Origin: CAYPTB01 sp964413535
GTDB taxonomy: Bacteria; Planctomycetota; UBA1135; GCA-002686595
NCBI GenBank assembly: GCA_964413535.1
Contig: CAYPTB010000027.1
Coordinates: forward strand, 145,175 to 209,174
DNA length: 64,000 nt
Direction of reading: 5' to 3'
How positions within the stretch are numbered: the stretch's first letter is position 1; each line of letters starts with the position of its first letter. The position numbers and the translations under genes are program-made. The notes beneath the pieces are model-generated. The model saw only the letters and a list, made by a program, of their open reading frames with translations. It ran no database searches and was not told where the DNA came from. This document shows positions 52,909-61,871 of the stretch, one piece after another.

Positions 52909-53802
52909 ATGCCTCCCACGCTCTCCGTCGTGATCGCCTCCGCTGCGCGGGGCGAGTATCTCTTCCGCTGCCTCGACTCCCTGCGCCAGCAGGCGACGGC
53001 GCAGAGGGTCGAGGTGATCGTCGTCGATCGCCTCGGCGGCGAGCACGTGCGGCGCATCGCGCGCGACCATCCCTTCGTCCGGATCGTCGAGGCCGGGGGC
53101 GATCGGAAGCGCAGCGTTCCGGAGCTGCGCGCGCTCGGAGTCGAGCGCGCCAGCGGCGACGTCGTGTGCGTGATCGAGGAGCACTGCGCCGCCGCACCCG
53201 ACTGGCTCGACGTCATCGCGCGCAACTGGCGCGCGGGCGACGCGGCGCTGGGCGGCCCGGTCGCCGACAGCGCCTACGCACACGCGCGCGATTGGGCCAT
53301 CTATCTCTCCGAGTTCCACAACTACCTGCCGCCTTGGGCGCCCGGTGAGCGGCTGGCCCTGAACGGCGTCAACATCGCCTACTCGCGCGAGCACGTCCTC
53401 GCGGAGCGCGCGGTGCTCGACTCGGGCTACTGGGAGGTCGTGCTCCATCCGCGGCTCGCGCGGCGCGGCGCCTTCCGGTCCGTGCCGGACATGCTCGTGC
53501 ACCACGCCGGTCCGTTCGACTACCGAGAGTACCTCGAGCAGCGCTACCTGCTCTCGCGCGTGTGGGGCGGCGGCGCGCGCGCGAGCTCGAGCCCCGCGAA
53601 GCGCCTCGTCTACCTCGTCGCCGCGCCGCTGTTCCCGTTCCTCCTGCTCGCGCGCATCGCCTCGCGCGCCTCGCGCGCGCGTCTGACGGCCCGCTTCCTC
53701 GGGGCGCTCCCCCATCTCGTCCCGATCGCGTGCGCCTACGTCGCCGGCGAGTGGTGCGGCTACGCCTTCGGCACCGGCGACGCCCTGGAGCGCGTGGAAT
53801 GA
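52909..53802 (+). CDS. GT2 family glycosyltransferase
   Basis: A 297-residue GT-A protein. TLSVVIASAARGEYLFRCLDSLRQQ opens the nucleotide-binding half. VEVIVVDRLGG and VVCVIEEHCAAAPDWLDVIARNW carry E-E-H in place of the common DxD, a metal-site variant shared with the next gene's TEDH. A C-terminal region with hydrophobic segments (VYLVAAPLFPFLLLARIASRA, HLVPIACAYVAGEW) suggests membrane association. It starts a four-gene unit joined by stop/start overlaps. Confidence 0.82.
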   Translation: MPPTLSVVIASAARGEYLFRCLDSLRQQATAQRVEVIVVDRLGGEHVRRIARDHPFVRIVEAGGDRKRSVPELRALGVERASGDVVCVIEEHCAAAPDWLDVIARNWRAGDAALGGPVADSAYAHARDWAIYLSEFHNYLPPWAPGERLALNGVNIAYSREHVLAERAVLDSGYWEVVLHPRLARRGAFRSVPDMLVHHAGPFDYREYLEQRYLLSRVWGGGARASSSPAKRLVYLVAAPLFPFLLLARIASRASRARLTARFLGALPHLVPIACAYVAGEWCGYAFGTGDALERVE

Positions 53803-54758
53803 GCGAACCGTCCGCGCCCGAGCTCTCCGTGGTCGTCGGCCTGATCTCGGGCCGCCGCGCGGACCTCGAGCGCTGCCTCGACGCGCTCGGGTGCCAAGTC
53901 GATCCTCCCGCGTTCGAGGTCGTCGTGCCCTTCGACGCGCCGTGCGCCGACGTCGCGACGCTGGCGCAGCGTCCAGGCGCGGAGCGCGGGCCGCCCGTCA
54001 GGTTCCTCGAAGCCGTCGGGCTCGACACGCGCGCCGCGCGCGCCGGCGGGAGCCGCGAGCACCACGACGCGCTGCGCACCATCGGTTTGAAGGCCGCGCG
54101 CGGACGCGTCGTGGCCCTGACCGAGGACCACGCCGTCGCCTCGCCCACCTGGTGCCGCGACATGCTGCGGCTCGTCGACGAACATCCGTCGCTCGCCGCC
54201 ATCGGCGGCGCGGTCGAGTGCCGGAGCGATCGGCTGCTCAACTGGGCCGTCTACTGGTGCGACTTCGGGCGCTACCAGAACCCGCTGCGCGAGGGTCCCG
54301 CCCAGTATGTGAGCGACAGCAACGTCGCCTACCGCCGCGAGGCGCTCGAGGCGATCCGCGACGTGTGGGAGGACGACTACCACGAGACCCTGGTGCACGG
54401 CGCGCTCGTCGCACGCGGAGGCGAGATCTGGCTCACTCCGAAGAGCGTGGTGTGGCAGCAGCGCGGCGAGCTCACCGCCGGCCATGCCCTCATGGAGAGA
54501 TTCGTGTGGGCGCGCTCCTTCGCGGGCACGCGCGTGCGCGCCGTGTCGCTCGGCCGGCGCGCCGTCTTCGCGGCGCTCGCCTTCGCGCTGCCCTTCGTCC
54601 TCACGGCGCGCCTCGCGCGCGGCGTGCGCGAGCGCGAGCTCCCGCGCGCCGTGCGACGGCGCTTCGCCGCGGCGCTGCCGTGGATCGTCGTGCTCGAGGG
54701 GGCCTGGGCCCTGGGCGAATTCGTGGGCTACGTGACCGGTGACCCGGGCCGAGCCTGA
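53799..54758 (+). CDS. GT2 family glycosyltransferase
   Basis: A 319-residue GT-A protein similar in layout to the preceding one. It has LSVVVGLISGRRADLERCLDAL, then VVALTEDHAVASPTWCRDMLRLVDEH (TEDH at the metal site) and VSDSNVAYRREALEAI, then two C-terminal hydrophobic segments (VFAALAFALPFVLTARLA, LPWIVVLEGAWALGEFVGYV). The ATG overlaps the previous stop by four bases (53799-53802). The two genes probably arose by duplication and act in sequence on one glycan. Confidence 0.82.
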   Translation: MSEPSAPELSVVVGLISGRRADLERCLDALGCQVDPPAFEVVVPFDAPCADVATLAQRPGAERGPPVRFLEAVGLDTRAARAGGSREHHDALRTIGLKAARGRVVALTEDHAVASPTWCRDMLRLVDEHPSLAAIGGAVECRSDRLLNWAVYWCDFGRYQNPLREGPAQYVSDSNVAYRREALEAIRDVWEDDYHETLVHGALVARGGEIWLTPKSVVWQQRGELTAGHALMERFVWARSFAGTRVRAVSLGRRAVFAALAFALPFVLTARLARGVRERELPRAVRRRFAAALPWIVVLEGAWALGEFVGYVTGDPGRA

Positions 54759-54760
54759 GC

Positions 54761-55774
54761 ATGGCGGTCCCTCCCACGCTCGCGATCGTGATGCCGGCCT
54801 ACCAAGCCGTGCGCGAAGTCGCCTCGTCCGTGCCGGCCGCGCTGCGCGCGCTCGAGCAGGGCGGCGGAGGCGAGCTCGTCGTCGTCGATCCGGCCTCGAC
54901 CGACGGGACCGGCGACGCGGCGGAGCGCCTCGGCGCGCGCGTCGTGCGCCTGCCGCAACGCGAGGGTCCGGCGCACGCGCGCAACACGGGGGTCGCGGGC
55001 GTCGACGCCGACGTGGTTGTGTTCGTCGACTCCGACTGCGTCGCGCACGAAGACGTCGTGGAGCGCGTGCGCGCCGCCTTCGCCGCGGACGAGACGCTCG
55101 TGAGCCTCACGGGCTCCTACGACGAGCACCCACCCCACCGCGGCTTCGCGTCGCTGTACATGAACCTGCGCCACCACTACACGCACCAGCACGCAGAGCG
55201 CGAGGGCGCGTCCTTCTGGGCCGGGTTCGGGGCCGTGCGCAGAGAGGCCTTCCTCGCGGTCGGCGGATTCGACGCAGCGCGCTTCCCGCTCCCGATGATC
55301 GAGGACATCGAGCTCGCGCTGCGCCTGCAACCGCTCGGCCGAACCGCCCTGGACCCGCGTCTTCAGGTCACGCACTTGAAGCGCTGGACGATCGCGTCCG
55401 TGATCCGGACCGATGTCTTCAGCCGCGCCCTGCCCTGGTCGAAACTGATCGTGGACTCGGGCGAGATGCGAAACGACCTCAACCTGCGCACGTCCCAGCG
55501 CGTCGCCGCCGCCGTCGCACCCCTCGCCCTCGCCGGCGCGCTCGTTCTTCCATTCGTCTTCTGGGCGCTGCCGCCGATCCAAAGCCTCGTCGCCTTGGCC
55601 TCGGTCCTCCTCGGGCTCGCCCTCAACGCCGGCATGGCCGCCTTCTTCGCGCGCCGCGGCGGACTCGCCTTCGCCGCGTTCGGCTGGCTCTTCCACCAGC
55701 TCCACCTCACCTACAGCGCCGCCGTGTTCGCGTACGTCCTGCTCACCCATCGTCCGCAAGGGAGGCGCGCATGA
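54761..55774 (+). CDS. GT2 family membrane glycosyltransferase
   Basis: A 337-residue enzyme with TLAIVMPAYQAVREVASSVPAAL, VVVDPASTDGTGDAAERLGARVVRL, ARNTGVAGVDADVVVFVDSDCVAHEDVV (DSDC metal site) and a WAGFGAVRREAFLAVGGFDAARFPLPMIEDIELALRL acceptor region (ED base). Three C-terminal transmembrane helices follow. The family uses membrane-linked acceptors. It starts two bases after the stop of the preceding gene. Confidence 0.86.
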   Translation: MAVPPTLAIVMPAYQAVREVASSVPAALRALEQGGGGELVVVDPASTDGTGDAAERLGARVVRLPQREGPAHARNTGVAGVDADVVVFVDSDCVAHEDVVERVRAAFAADETLVSLTGSYDEHPPHRGFASLYMNLRHHYTHQHAEREGASFWAGFGAVRREAFLAVGGFDAARFPLPMIEDIELALRLQPLGRTALDPRLQVTHLKRWTIASVIRTDVFSRALPWSKLIVDSGEMRNDLNLRTSQRVAAAVAPLALAGALVLPFVFWALPPIQSLVALASVLLGLALNAGMAAFFARRGGLAFAAFGWLFHQLHLTYSAAVFAYVLLTHRPQGRRA

Positions 55775-57186
55775 CGCGCGTCGCGATCCTGGGCGGCGGG
55801 CCGGCCGGCGTCGGCGGCGCGTTCCGGCTGCGCCGCCTCGAGCTCGCGGACGTCGTGCTCTTCGAGCGCAACGCGCGCTTCGGCGGGAACGCCGGCAGCT
55901 TCGAGCTCGCGGGCCACCGGCTCGACTTCGGAAGCCACCGCCTGCACCCGGCGTGCGATCCCGCGATCCTCGCGGACGTGCGCGGCCTGCTCGGCGACGA
56001 CCTGCTCGACCGCCCGCGCCACGGGCGCATCCGCCTGCTCGGGAAGTGGGTGCACTTCCCGCTGAAGCCCGCCGACCTCCTGCTGCACCTCGACAAGTCC
56101 TTCGCCGCGGGCTCGCTCGCCGACGCGGTGCGCAAGGTGGTCGCGAAGCCCGACGAGGGGACGACCTTCGCGAGCGTCCTCGAGGCGAACCTCGGGCGCA
56201 CGATCTGCGAGCACTTCTACTTCCCCTACGCGGTGAAGCTCTGGGGCCACGCGCCGCAGGCCCTGTCCGGCATCCAAGCGAAGAAGCGCGTCGCCGCCGG
56301 CTCGTTCACGAAGCTACTGCGCAAGGTGCTCTCGGCCGTGCCCGGGCTCAAGCCGCCCGGCGCGGGGCGCTTCTTCTATCCGCGCCGCGGCTTCGGACAG
56401 ATCAGCGACGCCTACGCTGCGCGCGCCGCGGAGCTCGGCGCCGACCTGCGCCTCTCGACGAGCGTCACCGAGCTCGTGCCCCCCGCGCACGAGAAGGAGC
56501 CGTGGCGCTTGACCGCCGAGCGCGCCGGCGCGAGCGAGCGCTTCGAGTTCGATCGGATCTTCTCCACCGTCCCGCTGACGGTCCTCGTGCGCGCGCTCGG
56601 CAAGCACGCCCCGGCCACGGCCGTCGAAGCCGCGCGCGCGATCGACTACCGCGCGATGATCCTCGTCTACCTCGAGCTCCCGGTCGCGCAGTTCACGGAG
56701 TACGACGCGCACTACTTCCCCGGCGCCGACGTGTCGATCACGCGCTTGTCGGAGCCGAAGAACTACGCCGCGCGCAGCGAGCCCGCCGGCACGACCATCC
56801 TGTGCGCCGAGCTCCCCTGCATGCGCGATGACGCCGTCTGGAACACGAGCGACGCGGAGCTAGGGAGCCTGGTCGTGCGCGACCTCGAGCACTCCGGGCT
56901 CACGCTGCCCGCCGCTCCGACCGCCGTCACGACGCAGCGCTTGCCGCAGGCCTATCCCATTTATCTCGAGGGCTACGAGGAGCCCTTCGGCGTCCTCGAT
57001 CGCTTCGTCTCGAGCCTGCCGCGCTTCACGAGCTACGGCCGCCAGGGCCTCTTCGCCCACGACAACACCCACCACGCGCTCGCCATGGCCTACGCCGCCG
57101 CCGACTGCCTCACGAACGGCCGCTTCGACGACGAAGCCTGGTCGCGCCACCGCGCCGTGTTCGCGAAGCACGTCGTCGAGGACTGA
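55771..57186 (+). CDS. FAD-dependent oxidoreductase of the protoporphyrinogen-oxidase/UDP-galactopyranose-mutase-like class
   Basis: A 471-residue protein. FAD-binding VAILGGGPAGVGGAFRLRRLELADVVLFE opens it, followed by GGNAGSFELAGHRLDFGSHRLHP, the second flavin contact of this class. ICEHFYFPYAVKLWGHAPQALS is the substrate-domain segment common to sugar-linked flavoproteins of this group, and FSTVPLTVLVRAL closes the middle. The C-terminus holds YGRQGLFAHDNTHHALAMAYAAADCL, the usual FAD-binding end. It is coupled (ATGA) to three GT2 genes, so it may be a mutase or oxidoreductase acting on a glycan sugar rather than a haem enzyme. Confidence 0.82.
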   Translation: MTRVAILGGGPAGVGGAFRLRRLELADVVLFERNARFGGNAGSFELAGHRLDFGSHRLHPACDPAILADVRGLLGDDLLDRPRHGRIRLLGKWVHFPLKPADLLLHLDKSFAAGSLADAVRKVVAKPDEGTTFASVLEANLGRTICEHFYFPYAVKLWGHAPQALSGIQAKKRVAAGSFTKLLRKVLSAVPGLKPPGAGRFFYPRRGFGQISDAYAARAAELGADLRLSTSVTELVPPAHEKEPWRLTAERAGASERFEFDRIFSTVPLTVLVRALGKHAPATAVEAARAIDYRAMILVYLELPVAQFTEYDAHYFPGADVSITRLSEPKNYAARSEPAGTTILCAELPCMRDDAVWNTSDAELGSLVVRDLEHSGLTLPAAPTAVTTQRLPQAYPIYLEGYEEPFGVLDRFVSSLPRFTSYGRQGLFAHDNTHHALAMAYAAADCLTNGRFDDEAWSRHRAVFAKHVVED

Positions 57187-57230
57187 CGACCGACCGCCCG
57201 ATCGCGGTGTTCGGGAGCCGAAAGCAGGAG

Positions 57231-57359
57231 GCGCTCAGCGTGGTGGTAGCCGGCCGGCATCTCGAAGTCGTCGCGGTGGCGCTCGAGGTCGGGGACGTCG
57301 CTCGCGTCCAGGAGCCCAGCGGAGACCAGCGCGGTCCAGATCGCCGCCTCGTGGTGCTC
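57231..57359 (-). pseudogene. decayed fragment of an AstE/AspA-family gene
   Basis: The minus-strand frame reads HHEAAIWTALVSAGLLDASD and VPDLERHR, then DDFEMPAGYHHAERL. The intact gene at 61872-63041 has HHEAAIWTALVSAGVLDAAD, VPDLDRHR, and, 26 residues later, DDGFEMLAGFHNFQRV. The last 87 bases (57273-57359) are close to identical to 62352-62438. A ~75-base in-frame gap removes the part between the two blocks. It has no start codon or active-site region, so it is a remnant of a partial copy. Confidence 0.8.
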
Positions 57360-57364
57360 CTGCG

Positions 57365-59641
57365 TCAGCCGTTCGCACGGCCGGTCAAGCCAGCGACCGC
57401 CGCGATGAGATCGTTCGGGTCGACGGGCTTGGCCAGGTGGACCTGGAATCCCCCGCGCAGCATCCGGTCCTTGTCCTCGGGCGCGGCGAAGGCAGACATG
57501 GCGACCGCGGGCATTTCGCTCGCCCTCTTCTTCGCCCGCAGGCGGCGCATCATCGAGTAGCCGTCTTCTTCCGGCATCCCGATGTCGATCACGAGCACGT
57601 GCGGCTGGGCTTCGCTCTCGACTGCGAGCCGGTAACCCGCTTCCGCCGACTCCGCCTGGATCACCTTTGCGCCAGCCGAGTCCAACGCTCGGACGGCCAG
57701 GGTGCGAGCATCCTCTTCGTTGTCCACCACCAACACGAGCAAGCCGTCGAGGCGCTGCGCCGGGTGGATGTCGGGGTTCGTCTCCTGGTGCAGGACGAGA
57801 GGCTCGGGGATGAGCGGGAGCTCGATCGCGAACGTCGAGCCGCGTCCCTCGCCCTCGCTCTCGGCACTCGCGGTTCCACCGTGCGCCTCGACGATGTGGC
57901 GCACGATCGAGAGCCCGAGCCCCAGGCCTCCGTAGTGACGAGTGGTTCCCACTCCGCCTTGCATGAAGCGTTCGAAGAGGAACGGGAGGACCGCGGGGTC
58001 GATGCCTTTGCCCGTGTCGCTGACGGTCACGCGCACTCTGTCGGCATGGCTGCCTGGTATGCGTTCGACACACACCGTCACGTGTCCGCCCTTGGGAGTG
58101 AACTTGATGGCGTTGGTGAGCAGGTTCGAGATCACCTGCTGGAGCCGGGAATCGTCGCCCATGACCCACAGGCGGCCGGGCACGCCGATGCGCCTCGCTA
58201 CGATCACGAGCCCCTTGTTGTCGGCCGAGGGCCGCACCGCGTCGACCGCCGCGAACACGAGGGCGGTCACGTCCATGGGGCGCGAGTCGAGCACGAACTT
58301 GCCCGAGGTGATGCGCGCCACGTCGAGCACTTCCTCGATGATCTTGGCCTGGCCCCGCGCGTTGCGCTCGATGACGGCCAAGCCCTCGGCGACGTTCTTG
58401 TCCAGCGGCTTGCCGATGACACCGGCGGTGCGCAGCAGCACGGTCCAACCGAGGATGGCATTGAGCGGAGAGCGCAACTCGTGCGAGAGCGTAGCCAGGA
58501 AGATGTCCTTGCTGCGGTTGGCCTCTTGTGCCTCCACGCGGGACTCGCGCTCGTTCGCTTCGCTCCGGAGAAGCGCTTCCTCCACCCGCTCGCGCTCCTG
58601 TGCCTCGTTGTTGCGAGAGATGATGATGGCCGCGGCCTGCGTGAGGGTCTCGACGAGGTCGACGTCGCGCGGTGCGACCTCGCGCGGCGTCGCGAAGTAC
58701 ATCTCGAACGTGCCCATGACCTCGCTCGCGCGGGTCTGGATCGGGAACGACCAGCACGCGCGTATGTCGTGCTCCTGCGCGACGCTCAGCCAGGGCCTCC
58801 ACAGCGGATCCAGGGTGACGTCGCTCACGATCACCGGGCGCGCCGAATGCGCAGCCAGGCCGCACGAGGGAGAGTTCGCAGCGATCGCGAAGCCTTCCAC
58901 GGCGCGGAGATACGTATCGGGCATCGTGGATGCACCCGGAACGCTGTGCAGACACTCTCCATTGGGATCGACGACGAAGAAGGCGGCTCGCGGGTCACCG
59001 TCGGTTTGCGCCACGGCCGTGTGCACGAGGATCTCGAGCGAGGTTCCGAGGGATGCGCCGTGCACCGCCGATTCGAATGCCTCCTTCAAACCGGCGAGAC
59101 GAGCCTCGCTCTCGCGCAGATGGACGCTCAGTAGCTTGGACGCTTCAACAAGCTCGTGTTGCCGCACGCCCGACTGGAGCAGCGCCTCGTTGATCGCCGC
59201 CGACTTCCGGCGATAGATCGCGGCCTCGGTCGCGTCGGTCACCTGGATCATGACTCCGACCGGCGCCTCGTCCTTTGGGCCGAGGATGGGCCAGGCCCAG
59301 TACGTCCAGCAGCGGGTCGAGCCCGGTTGTCCGGGTCCGCTGCCCGGAGCGTGCTCTTGCTCGGAGAGCTCCTCGGGCTCTCCGCTCTCGAAGACGCGGT
59401 CGAGCATGGCAACAGAGCCGTTCGCCGTCCCCGCGGGCACGGCCTCGGCGATGGGCAGATCCACGAGATCGGCCGCCTCGCACCCGAGGAGCCGACAGAA
59501 GGCGGAGTTCGCGTAGCGCACGACGTGCGTCGGTCCCTCGACCGCGATCATCGGCTGGTGCGAGCGCTCGCCGAGACACCGCGCGAGCAGGGAGAACTCG
59601 AGCGGCTCTTGGCGGGCGACTTGTCGTTGCGTCGTGCCCAT
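57365..59641 (-). CDS. hybrid sensor histidine kinase (PAS-GAF-HisKA-HATPase-REC)
   Basis: A 758-residue protein. A PAS-like domain covers about 25-140 (MIAVEGPTHVVRYANSAFCRLLG), and a GAF domain about 185-345 (LEILVHTAVAQ to FEMYFATPRE). HisKA has the phospho-accepting H387 in FLATLSHELRSPLNAILG. The ATPase part has VISNLLTNAIKFTPKGGHV, VSDTGKGIDP and HYGGLGLGLSIVRHIVEAHGG. A receiver follows from about 640 (LLVLVVDNEEDART, then VLVIDIGMPEEDGYSMM). There is no transmembrane helix, so it is a cytosolic kinase. It lies 37 bases downstream of a KaiC-like gene, a pairing known in non-cyanobacterial KaiC systems, and probably takes its input from or gives output to KaiC. The start at 59641 is taken with GGGGAA upstream; ATG 59704 is possible. 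Confidence 0.93.
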   Translation of the reverse strand: MGTTQRQVARQEPLEFSLLARCLGERSHQPMIAVEGPTHVVRYANSAFCRLLGCEAADLVDLPIAEAVPAGTANGSVAMLDRVFESGEPEELSEQEHAPGSGPGQPGSTRCWTYWAWPILGPKDEAPVGVMIQVTDATEAAIYRRKSAAINEALLQSGVRQHELVEASKLLSVHLRESEARLAGLKEAFESAVHGASLGTSLEILVHTAVAQTDGDPRAAFFVVDPNGECLHSVPGASTMPDTYLRAVEGFAIAANSPSCGLAAHSARPVIVSDVTLDPLWRPWLSVAQEHDIRACWSFPIQTRASEVMGTFEMYFATPREVAPRDVDLVETLTQAAAIIISRNNEAQERERVEEALLRSEANERESRVEAQEANRSKDIFLATLSHELRSPLNAILGWTVLLRTAGVIGKPLDKNVAEGLAVIERNARGQAKIIEEVLDVARITSGKFVLDSRPMDVTALVFAAVDAVRPSADNKGLVIVARRIGVPGRLWVMGDDSRLQQVISNLLTNAIKFTPKGGHVTVCVERIPGSHADRVRVTVSDTGKGIDPAVLPFLFERFMQGGVGTTRHYGGLGLGLSIVRHIVEAHGGTASAESEGEGRGSTFAIELPLIPEPLVLHQETNPDIHPAQRLDGLLVLVVDNEEDARTLAVRALDSAGAKVIQAESAEAGYRLAVESEAQPHVLVIDIGMPEEDGYSMMRRLRAKKRASEMPAVAMSAFAAPEDKDRMLRGGFQVHLAKPVDPNDLIAAVAGLTGRANG

Positions 59642-59678
59642 GTCTCGTTCCCCGTCCCTTTGTAACTCCTCGGCCGTC

Positions 59679-61196
59679 CTAGCGGTCCTTTTCCCGATCG
59701 TCATCGGGCTCGGCGGGGCCCTCGAGCCCCAGGTCCCACGGGCCAGGGATGCCGGAGGTCAGAGCCCGATAGCCCCTCAGGCGCTCGCCCACGACGATGC
59801 CCTTGGACGTCACCCTGAATTCGCGCAAGTCGATGCTGTGCTTGCCCCCGCGCATCTTGACCACCATCAGCATCCGCCGGAGCTGGCCATCGATCGACAC
59901 GTAGCGCAGGCGGATGATCTCGTCGGAGAGGAAGGAAATGGCAAAGTTGGAGAGGCCCATGGAGGTGAAGTTCTCTTCGATCTCCACGGTCGACATGATG
60001 GTGATGCCGAGGCGGGTGAGCGCGCCGACCATGCGGTACAGCGACTCGCGGAAGTCGGTGCGGAATCCCGGGGCCAAGGCCATCTCGAAGCCCACGAGCG
60101 AGTCGATGACGACTCGCTTGGCCTTCGTGCGTTGCACCGCCGCCACGACTTCGTGCACCGTTTCGTCGACCGACAGGTCCAGGGGACGCAAATAGATGAC
60201 TTCGAGCATCCCCTTCCCGATGGCCTTCTCGAGATGGAGGCCGAGCTTCCCTGCGCGCGCCACGTATTCCGCCGGGAGCTCCTCGAAGACGGCCACGACT
60301 CCCGGCTCGCCCTTGGCGATCCCCGCGGCGATGAAGTGGTTCCCGAGGATCGACTTCCCCGACCCCGATGGGCCGCCGATGAGCATGCTGTGCCCGGAGG
60401 GGATGCCACCGCCCAGCATCTTGTCCAAGTCGGGCACGCCGGTGGAGAGCCGGCGCGTTCCCTTCTTCCGGGTCGAATGCCCGGTGAGCCCGAAAGTGCG
60501 CGGGAACACCTGCAGCCCGTCGCCGCTGATGCGGAAGGTGTGCAGCCCTGGCACCGATGCCTGACCGCGTAGCTTCATCACCTGCAACTTGCGCACGACG
60601 GAATTGCGCTCGACCGATTGGTAGAGCCAGAAGAGCCCGTCGGCCACGGTGAAGACCGGGTTGTCGCGGATCTCCGATTCTGCGTACTCGCCGATGAGGA
60701 ACGTCGTCGCCTGCCAGCTGGTGAGGTGCAGCGCGAGGCGCTGGACGAAACCCTGGAGCTCCACGTCGCTCGCTAGGCCCTGCGCCTTGCGCACGACCGT
60801 GCGAAACGAATCCACCACGACGATGCCGGGGCCGAGGGCTTCGACCCGCGCGACGATCTCGGCCAGCACCGCGTCGAGGTCCTTCTCCAAGACCAAGTCG
60901 CTCAGGTTGACGAAGCGGATGGCGCGGTCGAGCTTCGACTGGTCGAAGAAGTCGAACTGCTGCTGGTAACGCAGCATCTTGATCGCCGGCTCGCCGAGCA
61001 CCGTGAAGAAGAGCGCGGGCTTCGCCTTGGTTGCGTTGGCGAAGACGACCTGGTGCGCCAGGGTCGTCTTCCCGCACCCCGGAGCGCCTGCGATGAGGTT
61101 GAACGAGAACTCCGGAAGCCCTCCGCCAAGGACCTCGTCGAGGCCCGGCACGCCGGTCCCGAGCTTGCGGATCTCGACCTTCTGATGACCCTTCAT
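59679..61196 (-). CDS. kaiC: KaiC-family double-ATPase-domain protein
   Basis: A 505-residue protein with two RecA-like KaiC domains, the full circadian-KaiC arrangement. CI carries the P-loop GAPGCGKTT (K43) and VVVDSFRTVV. CII carries GGPSGSGKSI (K281), catalytic EE305-306 and VIDSLVGFEMALAPG. In CI the paired catalytic Glu is reduced to G-E (G68 E69). At the CII phosphosite the clock protein has adjacent Ser431-Thr432; here AISFLSDEIIRLRYV gives S421 but Phe422. So it can bind and probably hydrolyse ATP, but one phosphosite is lost. No kaiB or kaiA is visible. Upstream is a small coupled gene and downstream a hybrid kinase. Confidence 0.9.
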   Translation of the reverse strand: MKGHQKVEIRKLGTGVPGLDEVLGGGLPEFSFNLIAGAPGCGKTTLAHQVVFANATKAKPALFFTVLGEPAIKMLRYQQQFDFFDQSKLDRAIRFVNLSDLVLEKDLDAVLAEIVARVEALGPGIVVVDSFRTVVRKAQGLASDVELQGFVQRLALHLTSWQATTFLIGEYAESEIRDNPVFTVADGLFWLYQSVERNSVVRKLQVMKLRGQASVPGLHTFRISGDGLQVFPRTFGLTGHSTRKKGTRRLSTGVPDLDKMLGGGIPSGHSMLIGGPSGSGKSILGNHFIAAGIAKGEPGVVAVFEELPAEYVARAGKLGLHLEKAIGKGMLEVIYLRPLDLSVDETVHEVVAAVQRTKAKRVVIDSLVGFEMALAPGFRTDFRESLYRMVGALTRLGITIMSTVEIEENFTSMGLSNFAISFLSDEIIRLRYVSIDGQLRRMLMVVKMRGGKHSIDLREFRVTSKGIVVGERLRGYRALTSGIPGPWDLGLEGPAEPDDDREKDR

Positions 61197-61651
61197 GGTG
61201 TTGTGTCCTCGGTCCTCGAATCGAATGCCGGCGCGTTCGGCCATGCGTCCTGCACGAGGCGCAACATCAGCGGCTCGCCGATGAAAACGGTCAGGAGGTC
61301 GAGTAGCTGGGCGACGAGGATCTCACCGCCCGCTCCCGCGCCCTTCGCGCTCGCTCGCGCTCCCGGCCCCTCGATCCCGGTGAGGGAATCGTCCTCGCGC
61401 ACCTTCACCTGGGCCAGGGACGGCGTGCGCTGCTTGGCCAATGTCAACGACCGCGAGAGCAGAGCGCGAAATCCTGCGGCTCCGGCGAAGGTCGTGAGCA
61501 CGCTGCGCAGCTTCTCGCACACGCGCACGGCGGAGACGGCATGGTCGCGGTCACTGCCGTTCTCGTCCCCCTCGGACGCTCCCTCGTGCTTCCTCTCGAG
61601 GGCGATCAGCCGCCGTGCGAGATCGAGCGAGAGGGGAGAGAGTGCGTCCAT
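61193..61651 (-). CDS. small protein coupled to kaiC, unknown function
   Basis: A 152-residue protein. It starts MDALSPLSLDLARRLIALERK, with acidic low-complexity (EGASEGDENGSDRDH) in the middle. LVAQLLDLLTVFIGEPLMLRLVQDAWPN near the C-terminus is a long amphipathic helix. There is no receiver, KaiB thioredoxin-like or DNA-binding signature. Its stop overlaps the kaiC ATG by four bases (61193-61196), so it is made with KaiC and is a candidate partner or regulator of it. Not recognised as a named family. Confidence 0.65.
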   Translation of the reverse strand: MDALSPLSLDLARRLIALERKHEGASEGDENGSDRDHAVSAVRVCEKLRSVLTTFAGAAGFRALLSRSLTLAKQRTPSLAQVKVREDDSLTGIEGPGARASAKGAGAGGEILVAQLLDLLTVFIGEPLMLRLVQDAWPNAPAFDSRTEDTTP

Positions 61652-61871
61652 CGAGTGCGGTCTCGGCGAGCGGCGCTTGGCCCACGGCGCACACACGATA
61701 GCGTTCGCACGGTCTCCGAGTTCCGGATCGTTCGCCGCAGAGGCTTCCCGCGGAGCGGACGGACGCAGGCGCTACCTAGATTTGGGAATCGCGGCGACCC
61801 ACTCGCCGGCCAGCTCCACGCGTCCGTGGCTCGCGTGGGAAAGTCCCTCGACTGGCTGGCCGTGGCACGCC

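Noticed and set aside
59679..61196. A full circadian clock
   Set aside because: Only KaiC is visible; there is no kaiA or kaiB, and one phosphosite is changed. Clock function cannot be claimed.
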